From NCBI RefSeq assembly GCF_016107575.1, contig NZ_JABAST010000001.1, positions 1-64,000 of the forward strand: DNA of 64,000 bases, given 5' to 3'. This DNA comes from Psychrobacter faecalis. GTDB taxonomy: Bacteria; Pseudomonadota; Gammaproteobacteria; Pseudomonadales; Moraxellaceae. The translations under genes and the position numbers were made by a program. Positions 1-9,759 of this stretch are shown here, in pieces. The notes under the pieces were generated by a model. The model was not told the DNA's origin. It did no database searches and worked only from the letters and a program-made list of their open reading frames with translations. Within the stretch, counting starts at the first letter, position 1; each line of letters starts with the position of its first letter.

Positions 1-337
1 CGTAAAGGAATATGATTTTATCATCGAGACCTGAGATACGGGTTTGATGCTTACTAACGAGTACAGGCTCAAAGCTGCCACCGCGGTCTCTTGGGGTGGA
101 TATCTCAAGATCGCCTGTGTCACTGCGGACGGTCTTTTTAGTGTGCCCGTTACGCTTATTAGGTTTATCCGCCTTTTCATGCTTGGGATAGCCGAGATGG
201 TCTTCCATCTCAGCTTCTAAGGCAGTATCAATAAAGGATTGCATGAGCTGCTTTTGAAAATCTTTGATGTCATCGAAGCTGTTCATGCTACCAGCCATTT
301 GCTCGGCCAGTTTCTTGATGTCAGATTGAGTAGTCAT
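1..337 (-). CDS. IS256-family transposase, N-terminal part (cut by window edge)
   Basis: Reading the minus strand from the ATG at 337 gives about 112 open codons running off the window edge. The protein has the layout of an IS256 (mutator-type) transposase N terminus: a block ALEAEMEDHLGY, then a Lys-rich RNGHTKKTVRS stretch, then STPRDRGGSFEP and ISGLDDKIIFLY, which are the conserved opening blocks of this family. No stop or frameshift is seen in the visible part. The DDE catalytic residues lie outside the window, so whether the enzyme is intact cannot be judged. It would cut and paste or copy its own element. Confidence 0.85.
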   Translation of the reverse strand, partial: MTTQSDIKKLAEQMAGSMNSFDDIKDFQKQLMQSFIDTALEAEMEDHLGYPKHEKADKPNKRNGHTKKTVRSDTGDLEISTPRDRGGSFEPVLVSKHQTRISGLDDKIIFLY

Positions 338-369
338 TGCTTATTCTCCTGTTATTGGATTATAAGCAG

Positions 370-394
370 TTACACAGTTTTTAGGAAAGGCTCT
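370..394. repeat. candidate terminal inverted repeat of the IS256-family element
   Basis: The stretch beginning TTACACAGTTTTTAGGAAAG lies 33 bases outside the transposase start. It resembles the outer ends of IS256-family elements, which commonly contain a TTACACA-type block near the tip. The matching opposite end is outside the window, so the exact boundary is inferred. Confidence 0.4.
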
Positions 395-448
395 ATTAGC
401 TTTTTTATTTCATTCATCTTTTTATAGACATCAAAATAGGCTTTTTAC

Positions 449-1354
449 TTAGCAGTAGTAAGCCTGTTTCCGATGTAATGAGTCTCGCAAATGTGCAACG
501 AGCAGTTTTAACTTTTGATCTGGTTGCCTGGCCTTAGGATATACTGCATACATGCCCAGTTCCTTTCGTGTAAACCGTTGCAAAATCTGAGTAAGTGTAT
601 GTTGTTGTATCTCCTCATGGACCAACGCTTGGGGCAAAAAAGCAATGCCTAAATCGCTGAGCGTGGCTTGTTTAATCGCACTAAGATGATTGCTATGAAA
701 CCTACCATGGACAGGCATTAATTGCTCTGTGCCGTCTATACATACTGGCCATATGTTGTTAGAGGTATTATCTAACTTATAGATTATGCACTCATGATTG
801 TCTAATTCTTCAGGGGTTTGAGGCGTACCATATCGCTTTAAATAGTCTGGCGTCGCACATATCACCCATCGGCTATCTATAAGACGTCTTGCAATGAGCG
901 ATGAGTCTTCAAGCTCAGCGGTCCTTATTGCCAAATCAAATCCTTCCTCTATCAAGTCAACCAATCGATTGGTAATTTGTAACTCTACCGATACTTCAGG
1001 GTGTTGTTTACAGAATTCAGCAATAGATTCGCTCAATATGAAATTCGCAGAGACCACAGGCAGGGTTATACGTATATGGCCTTTCATATCTTCGCCGTAA
1101 CCCGTTACTGCATCTTCAGCTTCCTGAAAGGCATGTTTAGCAATTTTAGCTTTGTCGTAAAGCGTCCTGCCGGCATCGGTTAAGCTCAACTTTCTAGTGG
1201 TTCTATAAATGAGTTGAGTATTTAAGTTCTCTTCTAATCTTGCAATGCGCTTGCTCACTACTGAATTGGTTAATGATAGTTTTTCAGCGACTTTAGAAAA
1301 TGACCCTTCCTCAACAACTTGGACAAATAAAACCATATCGTCAGCTTTGACCAT
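449..1354 (-). CDS. LysR-family transcriptional regulator, probable regulator of the lactate genes
   Basis: A 301-residue protein with a winged helix-turn-helix at residues about 1-62 (FSKVAEKLSLTNSVVSKRI) and a LysR effector-binding domain from about residue 90. It belongs to the CrgA/AaeR-like group in which QVVEEGSFSKVAEKL opens the protein. It is transcribed divergently from lldP, the usual place for a LysR regulator of the neighbouring operon. Control of the lactate genes is inferred from position. This differs from the GntR-type LldR of E. coli. The inducer is not evident from the sequence. Confidence 0.8.
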   Translation of the reverse strand: MVKADDMVLFVQVVEEGSFSKVAEKLSLTNSVVSKRIARLEENLNTQLIYRTTRKLSLTDAGRTLYDKAKIAKHAFQEAEDAVTGYGEDMKGHIRITLPVVSANFILSESIAEFCKQHPEVSVELQITNRLVDLIEEGFDLAIRTAELEDSSLIARRLIDSRWVICATPDYLKRYGTPQTPEELDNHECIIYKLDNTSNNIWPVCIDGTEQLMPVHGRFHSNHLSAIKQATLSDLGIAFLPQALVHEEIQQHTLTQILQRFTRKELGMYAVYPKARQPDQKLKLLVAHLRDSLHRKQAYYC

Positions 1355-1417
1355 ACTTGTGCACCAATTGGCGTAATGCGGATTAGATTATAGCAAAAAA
1401 GGAAAATAATATTGTCC

Positions 1418-1436
1418 ATTGATGCAATATATCAAT
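1418..1436. promoter_or_regulatory. palindrome in the LysR/lldP intergenic region, candidate LysR operator
   Basis: The arms ATTGAT and ATCAAT flank a 7-base centre and include the T-N11-A spacing expected for LysR-type sites. It lies 64 bases upstream of the LysR start and about 210 bases upstream of lldP. The function is inferred from form and position only. Confidence 0.4.
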
Positions 1437-1647
1437 TAATTAACAAGGCGTAGACTATTTTAGGGCTTTTTGAACATGGGCCATAGACTGTCGCAAGTCG
1501 TGCTCGGTTTTGTCTACAAGACGGCTTGGATAAATTAGCAGTCCCTGTTTGTGAATGTTTAATACAACTTAGTCATCATTGAGTCGTCAAAATAAAGGCT
1601 GCGATGACTTGGTTCAGGGAAGATCGCACAATCAAAAGGATGTAATT

Positions 1648-3351
1648 TTGAATCAAACAATATATGGGCTTTTGGCATTACTGCCAATCGTTCTCTGTGG
1701 TATTTTTCTTATAGGCTTGCAATGGTCAGCTAAAAAAACAATGCCTATCATTTTAGTTGTTACCGCTGCGCTTGCCATTTTTATATGGGATATGACGCTT
1801 AACCGAGTGTCATCATCTATTATTCAGGGTTTGGTGATAACTGTCTCGGTGTTGTGGATTGTCTTTGGTGCTATTTTTCTGTTGAATACATTAAAACATA
1901 CTGGTGCAATCGCCGTTATCCGTGCTGGGTTTACCAATGTATCGCCAGATAGGCGTGTGCAAGCCATTATTATTGCATGGTGCTTTGGCTGCTTTCTTGA
2001 GGGTGCCTCAGGTTTTGGTACAGCTGCCGCTATTGCTGCGCCTTTGCTGGTGGCGATAGGATTTCCAGCGCTGGGTGCGGTGTTGATGGGAATGATGATA
2101 CAAAGTACACCTGTATCATTTGGTGCGGTCGGTACGCCTATCGTTATTGGGGTAAATAATGGGTTAGATAAAGCGGCCATTAGCGCTCAACTGGCACAAG
2201 AAGGACTACAGTGGGGCGACTTTTTACAACTGATTACCAGTCAAGTGGCTATCATGCATGGTGTCATTGGTACGTTTATGCCACTTTTTATGGTGATGAT
2301 GCTCACCCGCTTTTTTGGTAAGAATAAAAGCTGGAAAGAAGGCTTCGCTATTTGGCCGTTTGCGATTTTTGCAGGCTTGGCATTTACAATCCCTTATATG
2401 ATAACCGGTGTTTTTTTAGGGCCAGAGTTTCCTTCACTGGTCGGAGGTTTAGTTAGTATAGCCATTGTTGTAAACGCTGCTAAAAGAGGGTTTTTAGTCC
2501 CAAAAACAACTTGGGATTTTGCGCCTCAGAAAAACTGGCCAAGCGAATGGATGGGTAAACTGGTGGTCAGTAAAGAAGATGTGACGCTTGATTTAACCAG
2601 TAAAAAGATGTCTGCGGTTATGGCGTGGTTCCCTTATTTACTCGTTGCAGTCTTACTGGTGTGCTCAAGAGTATTCGCTGGATTTGAATCCTTATTAACC
2701 AGTGCAACGTTAGATTTTACGACGGTTTTAGGAGAGGCAGATGTAAGCGCTAGTTTTAGTCCTCTGTACTTACCTGGAGGCTTGTTAGTAATAAGCGCCT
2801 TGGTTGCCGCTGCTCTGCAAACTAAAAAACCAGGTAGTGCACTAAATAATGCCTTTAAAGAATCAACTAAAACGGTCTTAGGAGCTGGTTTTGTACTGGT
2901 TTTTACGATTCCAATGGTCAGAATCTTTATCAATTCAGGGGTAAACTTATCAGATGTGGCGAGTATGCCAGTCGCCAGTGCCGAGTTGTTTGCGGGTACT
3001 TTTGGCAACGCTTTTCCGTTAATTAGTTCTACCATTGGTGCACTAGGGGCCTTTATCGCGGGTTCTAATACCGTTTCTAACATGATGTTTAGTCAATTTC
3101 AGTATGAAGCGGCGGTGAGCCTACGTATTTCACCTTCTTTAATCATAGCGTCTCAAGCTGTTGGTGCCGCAGCCGGTAATATGGTTGCCATACATAACGT
3201 GGTGGCTGCATCAGCAACGGTGGGTTTACTTGGTATGGAGGGCGCCACACTTAGGCGTACTATTTTACCCACCATATACTATGTGTTGTTCTGTGGCATC
3301 ATCGTCATGGCCGCCATTTACATTTTTGGTTTTCAAGGGCCCTTAGCATGA
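1648..3351 (+). CDS. lldP: L-lactate permease (LctP family)
   Basis: A membrane protein of about 567 residues with 12 or more hydrophobic segments, the usual size for LctP/LldP proton-lactate symporters of the inner membrane. Family features include the Gly-rich stretch GCFLEGASGFGTAAAIAAPLL and the QSTPVSFGAVGTP block. A longer frame begins at TTG 1579, but the TTG at 1648 follows an AAAAGGA ribosome-binding site at 1634-1640 and begins directly before the first membrane helix, so I chose it. It overlaps dld by the sequence ATGA, so the two are translationally coupled. It imports lactate (possibly also glycolate) for the dehydrogenases that follow. Confidence 0.85.
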   Translation: MNQTIYGLLALLPIVLCGIFLIGLQWSAKKTMPIILVVTAALAIFIWDMTLNRVSSSIIQGLVITVSVLWIVFGAIFLLNTLKHTGAIAVIRAGFTNVSPDRRVQAIIIAWCFGCFLEGASGFGTAAAIAAPLLVAIGFPALGAVLMGMMIQSTPVSFGAVGTPIVIGVNNGLDKAAISAQLAQEGLQWGDFLQLITSQVAIMHGVIGTFMPLFMVMMLTRFFGKNKSWKEGFAIWPFAIFAGLAFTIPYMITGVFLGPEFPSLVGGLVSIAIVVNAAKRGFLVPKTTWDFAPQKNWPSEWMGKLVVSKEDVTLDLTSKKMSAVMAWFPYLLVAVLLVCSRVFAGFESLLTSATLDFTTVLGEADVSASFSPLYLPGGLLVISALVAAALQTKKPGSALNNAFKESTKTVLGAGFVLVFTIPMVRIFINSGVNLSDVASMPVASAELFAGTFGNAFPLISSTIGALGAFIAGSNTVSNMMFSQFQYEAAVSLRISPSLIIASQAVGAAAGNMVAIHNVVAASATVGLLGMEGATLRRTILPTIYYVLFCGIIVMAAIYIFGFQGPLA

Positions 3352-5123
3352 TGAATGACACACAATCACAAGATAAGGAGCATCATATATCTTCGTCAAA
3401 TCGCGATTCTCAAGGCATGCTTAGTCCTGATCAAGTACTAGACAAGCTAACACAATTACTGGGTGCTAGTAATGTACAGGCTGATCCAGAGAAAAATGAG
3501 CACTATAGAATGGGGTGGCGCTCTGGTGGTGGCAGTGCCTTAGCCGTTTTATTTCCGCAAACACTGCTGGAGATTTGGCGTAGCCTAGAAGTATGCGTTG
3601 AAGGCGACTGCATCATTATCATGCAAGCGGCTAAGACAGGTCTGACTGAAGGCTCAACACCGAGCGGTAATGACTACGATAGACCAGTTGTGGTGATTAA
3701 TACGCTTGCAATGAACCAGTTGTATTTGGTGAATGACAACGAGCAAGTGATCAGCTTGCCTGGTGCGACATTGCATCAGCTACAAAGTCAGCTTAATGCT
3801 GTCAATAGAGCGCCTCATTCCGTCATCGGTTCCTCGACGTTAGGCGCGTCTATTATTGGCGGTATATCTAATAACTCTGGTGGGGCTTTGGTCAAAAGAG
3901 GGCCCGCCTATACCGAGCTTGCGTTGTTTGCCCAAATAAACGAACAAGGACAGCTGGTATTGGTTAATCATCTAGACGTAGAGCTAGGTGATACGCCAGA
4001 AGAAATACTGACTAATTTGCAAAATGGTAATTTTGATAAAAGAGAATTACCTGATAGTGGCAAGCTCGCATCTGACAAAGAGTACATCGCCAGAGTAAAA
4101 GACGTTGATGCAAGCACGCCCAGTCGCTTTAATGCGGACAAGCGCAGACTGTATGAAGCCAGTGGCTGCGCTGGCAAGCTTGCGGTGTTTGCAGTACGTC
4201 TTGACACTTATCCAATAGCGGCAAAAGAGAAAACCTTTTACATAGGCACTAACAGTGTGAGTGAGCTTGCACAGCTCAGAAGGCAGATACTATCAAGCTT
4301 CGACAATATCCCTGAAGTGGGCGAGTATATGCATCGTGATATATTTGATGTCTCCGCTAAATACGGTAAAGACACGTTCCTAAGTATTAAGCATCTCGGC
4401 ACAGATGCCTTACCTAGATTGTTTTCTATCAAAGGCGCTATTGACGCTAAATTTCATAAGTGGTCATGGATGCCAAAGCATTTTACTGACAAAGTCATGC
4501 AGTTCATCGCTACTCTATTTCCAAAGCATTTACCGAAGCGCATGATTGAGTATCGTGAACAATATGAGCATCACCTAATCTTAAAAATGAGTGATGAAGG
4601 GATAGCAGAGGCACAGGATTTTCTGAAGACCTTCTTTGCTGCTTCAGACACGGGTAACTATTTTGAATGTAGCCAGGAAGAGTCAGAAAGCGCGCTTTTA
4701 AATCGTTTTGCGGCAGCCGGTGCCGCATTACGCTATGAAATCATACATGAAAAAGAAGTTGGTGAGATATTGGCATTAGATATTGCCATACCGCGTAATG
4801 AATTAGAATGGCTTGAAACCCTACCTGAAGAAATTGAAAAACACTTAGAGATGAAGCTGTATTACGGACACTTCTTTTGCTATGTGTTTCATCAAGATTA
4901 TATTTTGAAGAAGGGCAGTGATGCACACCTTGTTAAAAAGATGATGTTAGAGCTATTGAGCGCACGCGGAGCCAAATATCCTGCTGAGCATAATGTAGGG
5001 CATCTATACGAAGCAGAGCCTGATTTGCAGAATTTCTATAAAAGCCTAGACCCAACCAATAGCTTTAATCCCGGCATCGGTAAAATGTCGAAAACCAAAC
5101 GTAACTGCTCGTGCTGTGTGTAA
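3348..5123 (+). CDS. dld: Quinone-dependent D-lactate dehydrogenase
   Basis: A 591-residue FAD flavoprotein close in length to E. coli Dld (571). The PCMH-type FAD-binding domain covers residues about 45-270 and contains the family block GLTEGSTPSGNDYDR. The C-terminal half matches the membrane-binding Dld domain. It oxidises D-lactate to pyruvate and passes electrons to the quinone pool on the cytoplasmic face of the inner membrane. The ATG overlaps the lldP stop. The protein ends in an unusual Cys-rich tail (NCSCCV). About 20 extra polar residues precede the family start; a later ATG is possible. Confidence 0.9.
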   Translation: MMNDTQSQDKEHHISSSNRDSQGMLSPDQVLDKLTQLLGASNVQADPEKNEHYRMGWRSGGGSALAVLFPQTLLEIWRSLEVCVEGDCIIIMQAAKTGLTEGSTPSGNDYDRPVVVINTLAMNQLYLVNDNEQVISLPGATLHQLQSQLNAVNRAPHSVIGSSTLGASIIGGISNNSGGALVKRGPAYTELALFAQINEQGQLVLVNHLDVELGDTPEEILTNLQNGNFDKRELPDSGKLASDKEYIARVKDVDASTPSRFNADKRRLYEASGCAGKLAVFAVRLDTYPIAAKEKTFYIGTNSVSELAQLRRQILSSFDNIPEVGEYMHRDIFDVSAKYGKDTFLSIKHLGTDALPRLFSIKGAIDAKFHKWSWMPKHFTDKVMQFIATLFPKHLPKRMIEYREQYEHHLILKMSDEGIAEAQDFLKTFFAASDTGNYFECSQEESESALLNRFAAAGAALRYEIIHEKEVGEILALDIAIPRNELEWLETLPEEIEKHLEMKLYYGHFFCYVFHQDYILKKGSDAHLVKKMMLELLSARGAKYPAEHNVGHLYEAEPDLQNFYKSLDPTNSFNPGIGKMSKTKRNCSCCV

Positions 5124-5250
5124 TAGTGAGTGTGGGTTGAGCTTGCCGCTTCAAAAATAAGCCAATTGCATCCATCGTTTAGCACTAATCAATAAATAAT
5201 TAGAGATTCAAAAATATTACATAGATATTTAACAGAATAAGGGCAAGCGT

Positions 5251-6393
5251 ATGATTATTTCATCTCCAAACGACTACAGGGCTGCTGCCAAGCGCCGACT
5301 GCCACCATTTCTATTTCATTATATAGATGGCGGTGCTTATGAGGAATATACCTTAAAACATAATGTTGAAGATTTATCGAAAATTGCCCTTAGACAACGT
5401 GTACTAAATGATATGTCACTGCTTAGTCTCGAGACGCAGTTATTTAATGAAACTCTGTCTATGCCTGTCGCGTTGTCACCCGTGGGTCTGACAGGTATGT
5501 ATGCCCGCCGCGGAGAAGTGCAGGCCGCTATGGCAGCCGATCAAAAAGGCATTCCGTTTACCATGTCGACAGTTTCGGTTTGTCCGATTGAAGAAGTAGC
5601 GCCTAAAATTAACCGTCCGATGTGGTTTCAGCTTTATGTATTAAAGGACCGAGGTTTTATGAAAAATGCCTTGGAGCGTGCCAAAGCGGCGGGGTGTTCG
5701 ACCTTGGTTTTTACGGTAGATATGCCAGTACCAGGGGCACGCTACCGAGATATGCACTCTGGTATGAGCGGTAAAAATGCTGCTATGCGCCGTTACTTAC
5801 AGTCTATGACGCATCCGCAATGGGCATGGGATGTAGGGCTAAATGGCCGTCCGCACGATCTGGGCAATATCTCTACTTATTTAGGTAAGCCAACAGGATT
5901 GGAAGACTATATAGGCTGGCTAGGTAATAACTTTGACCCCTCTATTTCTTGGAAAGATTTAGATTGGATTCGCGAGTACTGGGATGGGCCTATGGTCATC
6001 AAAGGTATTTTGGACCCAGAAGATGCCAAAGATGCGGTGCGTTTTGGAGCCGACGGCATAGTCGTATCGAATCATGGTGGGCGACAGCTGGACGGTGTTT
6101 TATCCAGTGCACGTGCTCTGCCTCCTATTGCCGATGCAGTTAAAGGAGAGATTAAAATTTTAGCCGACTCTGGTATACGTAATGGCTTAGATATTGTGCG
6201 TATGTTGGCTTTGGGCGCTGATATTTGCATGCTAGGGCGCGCTTTTATTTATGCTTTAGCAGCGGATGGCGGTGCAGGGGTAAGCAATTTGTTAGAACTG
6301 CTAGATAAAGAAATACGCGTCGCAATGACCTTGACTGGTGCCAAAACGATTGCTGATATTAATTCTGACTGTTTAGTAAAGCTGGAGAATTAA
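5251..6393 (+). CDS. lldD: L-lactate dehydrogenase (FMN, cytochrome-type)
   Basis: 380 residues, an FMN-dependent alpha-hydroxy-acid dehydrogenase. The active-site block [10 protein letters not shown] puts the catalytic histidine at residue 275 and the substrate arginine at 278, as in E. coli LldD (396 residues). It oxidises L-lactate to pyruvate with electrons going to quinone. The start follows AAGGGCAAGCG. With dld, the cluster can use both lactate isomers. It lies 127 bases behind dld without an obvious terminator, so co-transcription is likely. Confidence 0.92.
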   Translation: MIISSPNDYRAAAKRRLPPFLFHYIDGGAYEEYTLKHNVEDLSKIALRQRVLNDMSLLSLETQLFNETLSMPVALSPVGLTGMYARRGEVQAAMAADQKGIPFTMSTVSVCPIEEVAPKINRPMWFQLYVLKDRGFMKNALERAKAAGCSTLVFTVDMPVPGARYRDMHSGMSGKNAAMRRYLQSMTHPQWAWDVGLNGRPHDLGNISTYLGKPTGLEDYIGWLGNNFDPSISWKDLDWIREYWDGPMVIKGILDPEDAKDAVRFGADGIVVSNHGGRQLDGVLSSARALPPIADAVKGEIKILADSGIRNGLDIVRMLALGADICMLGRAFIYALAADGGAGVSNLLELLDKEIRVAMTLTGAKTIADINSDCLVKLEN

Positions 6394-6663
6394 ACTTGAA
6401 GCCGTTAGTTTAGTCATCAATCGTAATAATGAAACTCATAATATTGTTGGCTGACTAGGGATAGACAGATATACCATTACAGGAATGGCTGACCCAGTAT
6501 CACCAAAAAATAAATGATTAATACATAAAGCTGACAACGTCTTGGCTGATGAGAAGCGAGAGCTTCGAGATCCACATAAACAGGTTAAATGGCTTACACC
6601 ATAGAAAACCTACATTTAAGACCGCACGACTATATTTGAATGAATTTGATCAGGAGATCAAGG

Positions 6664-9438
6664 ATGACTATTGATAACGACGTACTACGTGAACGCATCA
6701 GCTTATTAGGCTCATTTCTAGGAGAGGCGATTTCTCGGCAAACGGGCGAACAAACACTCAACACGATTGAAACCCTACGCCAAGGTTTTATCCAGCAACG
6801 CCGGGCGCCTAACGCAGCGAACCAGCAACAACTCATCGACTTTATTGCCTCGTTAGACAACCAAACCTTAAAAAATGTCATCCGCAGCTTTTCTATCTAT
6901 TTCTTCTTAGCCAATCTCAGTGAAGAAAATTACTTACGAGAACAACGTCAAGCCTTGCGTATGCAATCGGAACATAGCTGGGAAGGCTCGTTTCGGCGTA
7001 CGCTGCTTGAATGTCGTGAGCGCAATATTGAACCCGCCCAAATGCAAGAGCTGATTGAGCAACTAAAATTTATCCCAGTATTCACCGCCCATCCGACTGA
7101 AGCGCGTCGCCGTACGACGATGAATCTATTGCAGAGTTTATTCAAGCATAGCGATGCTTTGAATAATCTTCCTGAAAACAGTTTCGCCTATGAGCAAGCG
7201 AAAGAACAAACGGCGCAAACCATTGATTTATTATGGTCATCTGATGAAGTACGGACGCGTAAACCTTTAGTCTATGACGAGATCAATAATGGCCTGCATT
7301 ATTTCAATGCCAGTTTATTCAGCGCCATTCCCAAAGTTTACCGTAATATTAAAGACGCCATTGTTGATATCTATCCTGAGCTAACAGACTATCCCTTACC
7401 GGCGTTCATGAGCTTTGGTTCTTGGATCGGTGGTGACAGAGATGGCAATCCCTTTGTCACTCATGACACCACAGAAATGGCCGTATTGATGCATGCCAAT
7501 ACCGTCTTGCGTCACTATCAAGTGTTGATCAAAAAATTGCGTCGTGAACTGATTCACAGCGATACAATTGTCGCTATCGAACCTGACGTGTATACAAAAA
7601 TTGAAAGTTATCGTGAGCTCGACAGACGAGTCTTTGATTACAATACTGACGATTACAACAATGAGCCGTACCGAAGACTGTTATCGATTATTCTTGCCAA
7701 AATAAAATCGACTAATAGCCATATTCAAAGCAAAGGTAGTGATAGCGAGGCTGAAAAAGATGCTTACACCAATCCGCAAGAATTGTTAGAAGATTTACGC
7801 ATCATTCGGAAAAGTGTCAATACTCACGATACGGCACATGGCGAAGGCTTATTACTTGATATGATTCGTTTGGTCAAAACCTGTGGTTTTCATTTGGCAG
7901 CGCTCGATATTCGTCAAGAGTCCTCTTATCATAGCGAGGTGATAGCTGATATTTTTGCCAATGCCTCTAATCTGCCAGATTATCAAATGCTCACTGAAAC
8001 TGAGCGCCAAGAATGGCTAACGCGCTTACTTGAAAAGCCCGGTACACCGCTCATTTATACCGATAACTTGAGTGATAAAACACGCGAACAATTGGCTTTG
8101 ATGAACTCTGTGGCAACCTTACGTAAACTGGTCGGGCAAGATACTTTCGGCAGTTACGTCATATCAATGACCAATAACGCCAGTCAATTATTAGAAGTGT
8201 TACTACTCATGCGCTTTGCAGGCTTATGTACAGTGAATGACGAAGGGCAACTGTCCGCTGACTTACCCGTCGCACCCTTGTTTGAAACCATCGAAGACCT
8301 TAAAAATATCGATAAGATTTTACCTGCCGTCTTGGATAATCCGCTTTATCGAGGGTTGCTGCAACACTTAGATAACACGCAAGAAATCATGCTGGGTTAT
8401 TCAGATTCATCAAAAGATGGCGGTATTATCACCTCTGCATGGCAGCTGTATAGCGCGCAGCAAACCATTAACCGTATCGCTGAGGAATATGGTATCAAAA
8501 CCCGCTTGTTTCATGGCCGTGGTGGCTCTGTCAGTCGTGGTGGCGGCTCAACACATAATGCAATTGCCGCTCAGCCCGCAGGGACACTGCATGGAGAAAT
8601 TAAAGTCACCGAGCAGGGCGAAGTCCTTTATGCCAAATATGCCAACACCGATACCGCTGTGTTTGAGCTAACCATGGGCATCACTGGTACCCTCAAAGCG
8701 TGCTCAACAAGATTTGTGGTGCAACCGCCTGAACTACCAAATTATGAAGCACTCTTTGCGCGTCTAGCCGATGCGGGTGAACAAAGTTATCGTACGCTTA
8801 CTGACCATACCGAAGGGTTTTATCAGTTCTACTCACAAGTGACGCCAGTGCAGGAAATCTCTTTATTAAATATCGGCTCACGCCCAGCGCACCGTAACAA
8901 AGGTCTGCCTAGTAAGACAACCTTGCGGGCGATTCCCTGGGTATTTGGTTGGTCTTTAGCGCGCTTTACCCTACCAGCTTGGTATGGCGTAGGTAGTGCT
9001 CTTCATAGTGTTAAACAAGACGAAGCTTTAATGAGGGAGATGAACAGTTGCTGGCCATTTTTTAACGTATTTATTAGTAATATTGAAATGGCGTTTACCA
9101 AGTCTGAGATGAGCATTGCTCAGGCTTATAGTCAGTTATGTGAAGATGAGGGATTACGTGAAAAGATTATGCAAGCGGTAATCGATGAGCACGAGCTGAC
9201 ATTTTCAGGTTTAAATTCTTTGCTTAACCAGACATCATTATTGGCACATCAGCAAAACCTTGCCGCGTCACTGCAGTGGCGAAATGCTTATTTAGATCCG
9301 ATTAACTACATACAAATCGAGTTGTTGAAACGTGCCAGACAAAAAGACACTATATATGATGACGGTGACTTTAGTGTTGAAGATCCATTAATCCGTAGTA
9401 TCAATGCTTTGGCAGCGGGTCTACGCAATACGGGTTAA
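6664..9438 (+). CDS. ppc: Phosphoenolpyruvate carboxylase
   Basis: 924 residues (E. coli Ppc 883). It converts PEP and bicarbonate to oxaloacetate, refilling the TCA cycle. Conserved blocks: FTAHPTEARRRT with the catalytic His near residue 143, GSWIGGDRDGNP, LGYSDSSKDGG, and the PEP-binding loop HGRGGSVSRGGG near 617, where the common form is GRGGTVGRGGG. The C terminus ends in RNTG, the usual tetrapeptide of this enzyme family. A frame extension starts at ATG 6640, but AGGAG at 6652-6656 sits at proper distance from ATG 6664. About 80 bases of extra length lie in an Asn/Ser-rich loop around residues 355-370. Confidence 0.95.
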   Translation: MTIDNDVLRERISLLGSFLGEAISRQTGEQTLNTIETLRQGFIQQRRAPNAANQQQLIDFIASLDNQTLKNVIRSFSIYFFLANLSEENYLREQRQALRMQSEHSWEGSFRRTLLECRERNIEPAQMQELIEQLKFIPVFTAHPTEARRRTTMNLLQSLFKHSDALNNLPENSFAYEQAKEQTAQTIDLLWSSDEVRTRKPLVYDEINNGLHYFNASLFSAIPKVYRNIKDAIVDIYPELTDYPLPAFMSFGSWIGGDRDGNPFVTHDTTEMAVLMHANTVLRHYQVLIKKLRRELIHSDTIVAIEPDVYTKIESYRELDRRVFDYNTDDYNNEPYRRLLSIILAKIKSTNSHIQSKGSDSEAEKDAYTNPQELLEDLRIIRKSVNTHDTAHGEGLLLDMIRLVKTCGFHLAALDIRQESSYHSEVIADIFANASNLPDYQMLTETERQEWLTRLLEKPGTPLIYTDNLSDKTREQLALMNSVATLRKLVGQDTFGSYVISMTNNASQLLEVLLLMRFAGLCTVNDEGQLSADLPVAPLFETIEDLKNIDKILPAVLDNPLYRGLLQHLDNTQEIMLGYSDSSKDGGIITSAWQLYSAQQTINRIAEEYGIKTRLFHGRGGSVSRGGGSTHNAIAAQPAGTLHGEIKVTEQGEVLYAKYANTDTAVFELTMGITGTLKACSTRFVVQPPELPNYEALFARLADAGEQSYRTLTDHTEGFYQFYSQVTPVQEISLLNIGSRPAHRNKGLPSKTTLRAIPWVFGWSLARFTLPAWYGVGSALHSVKQDEALMREMNSCWPFFNVFISNIEMAFTKSEMSIAQAYSQLCEDEGLREKIMQAVIDEHELTFSGLNSLLNQTSLLAHQQNLAASLQWRNAYLDPINYIQIELLKRARQKDTIYDDGDFSVEDPLIRSINALAAGLRNTG

Positions 9439-9759
9439 TTAATAGAGAATTACGTTCAGATATCTAACTTATGACCTAAATACATTGACTTCCTTTAATT
9501 AAATTAAGAAGGTTGAAAAGGTGTAAGGGTCAACTAATTTAGATGTGGGTGGGTTTCTATCGTCAGGCTCCCTAACTAAAATCTCCCGAATTTTTTTATA
9601 CGGATTTGACGGTAGGGGTCAGTCAGCTACCAGCTATCGAGACGACCCGTATGTAACTTGGTGAAACAGATGCTTGATTATGCCACTACAGTCTATTAAT
9701 TAGGCAGCAATTGAGACAAGATGTTAGAAAAAAATATTGCCTCTCAAAAAGCTCGATTA
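9439..9759. other. intergenic region between convergent ppc and the PQQ-cluster peptidase
   Basis: About 320 bases between two convergent genes. I see no open frame, no clear hairpin followed by a T-run, and no repeat arms. Transcription termination for either gene is not explained by anything visible here. Confidence 0.5.

Noticed and set aside
1579-1647. Upstream TTG start for lldP
   Set aside because: The polar 23-residue extension has no ribosome-binding site, while the TTG at 1648 has one and starts at the first membrane helix.
2634-3083. A 149-codon minus-strand frame inside lldP
   Set aside because: Antisense to a conserved permease gene and of shadow composition.
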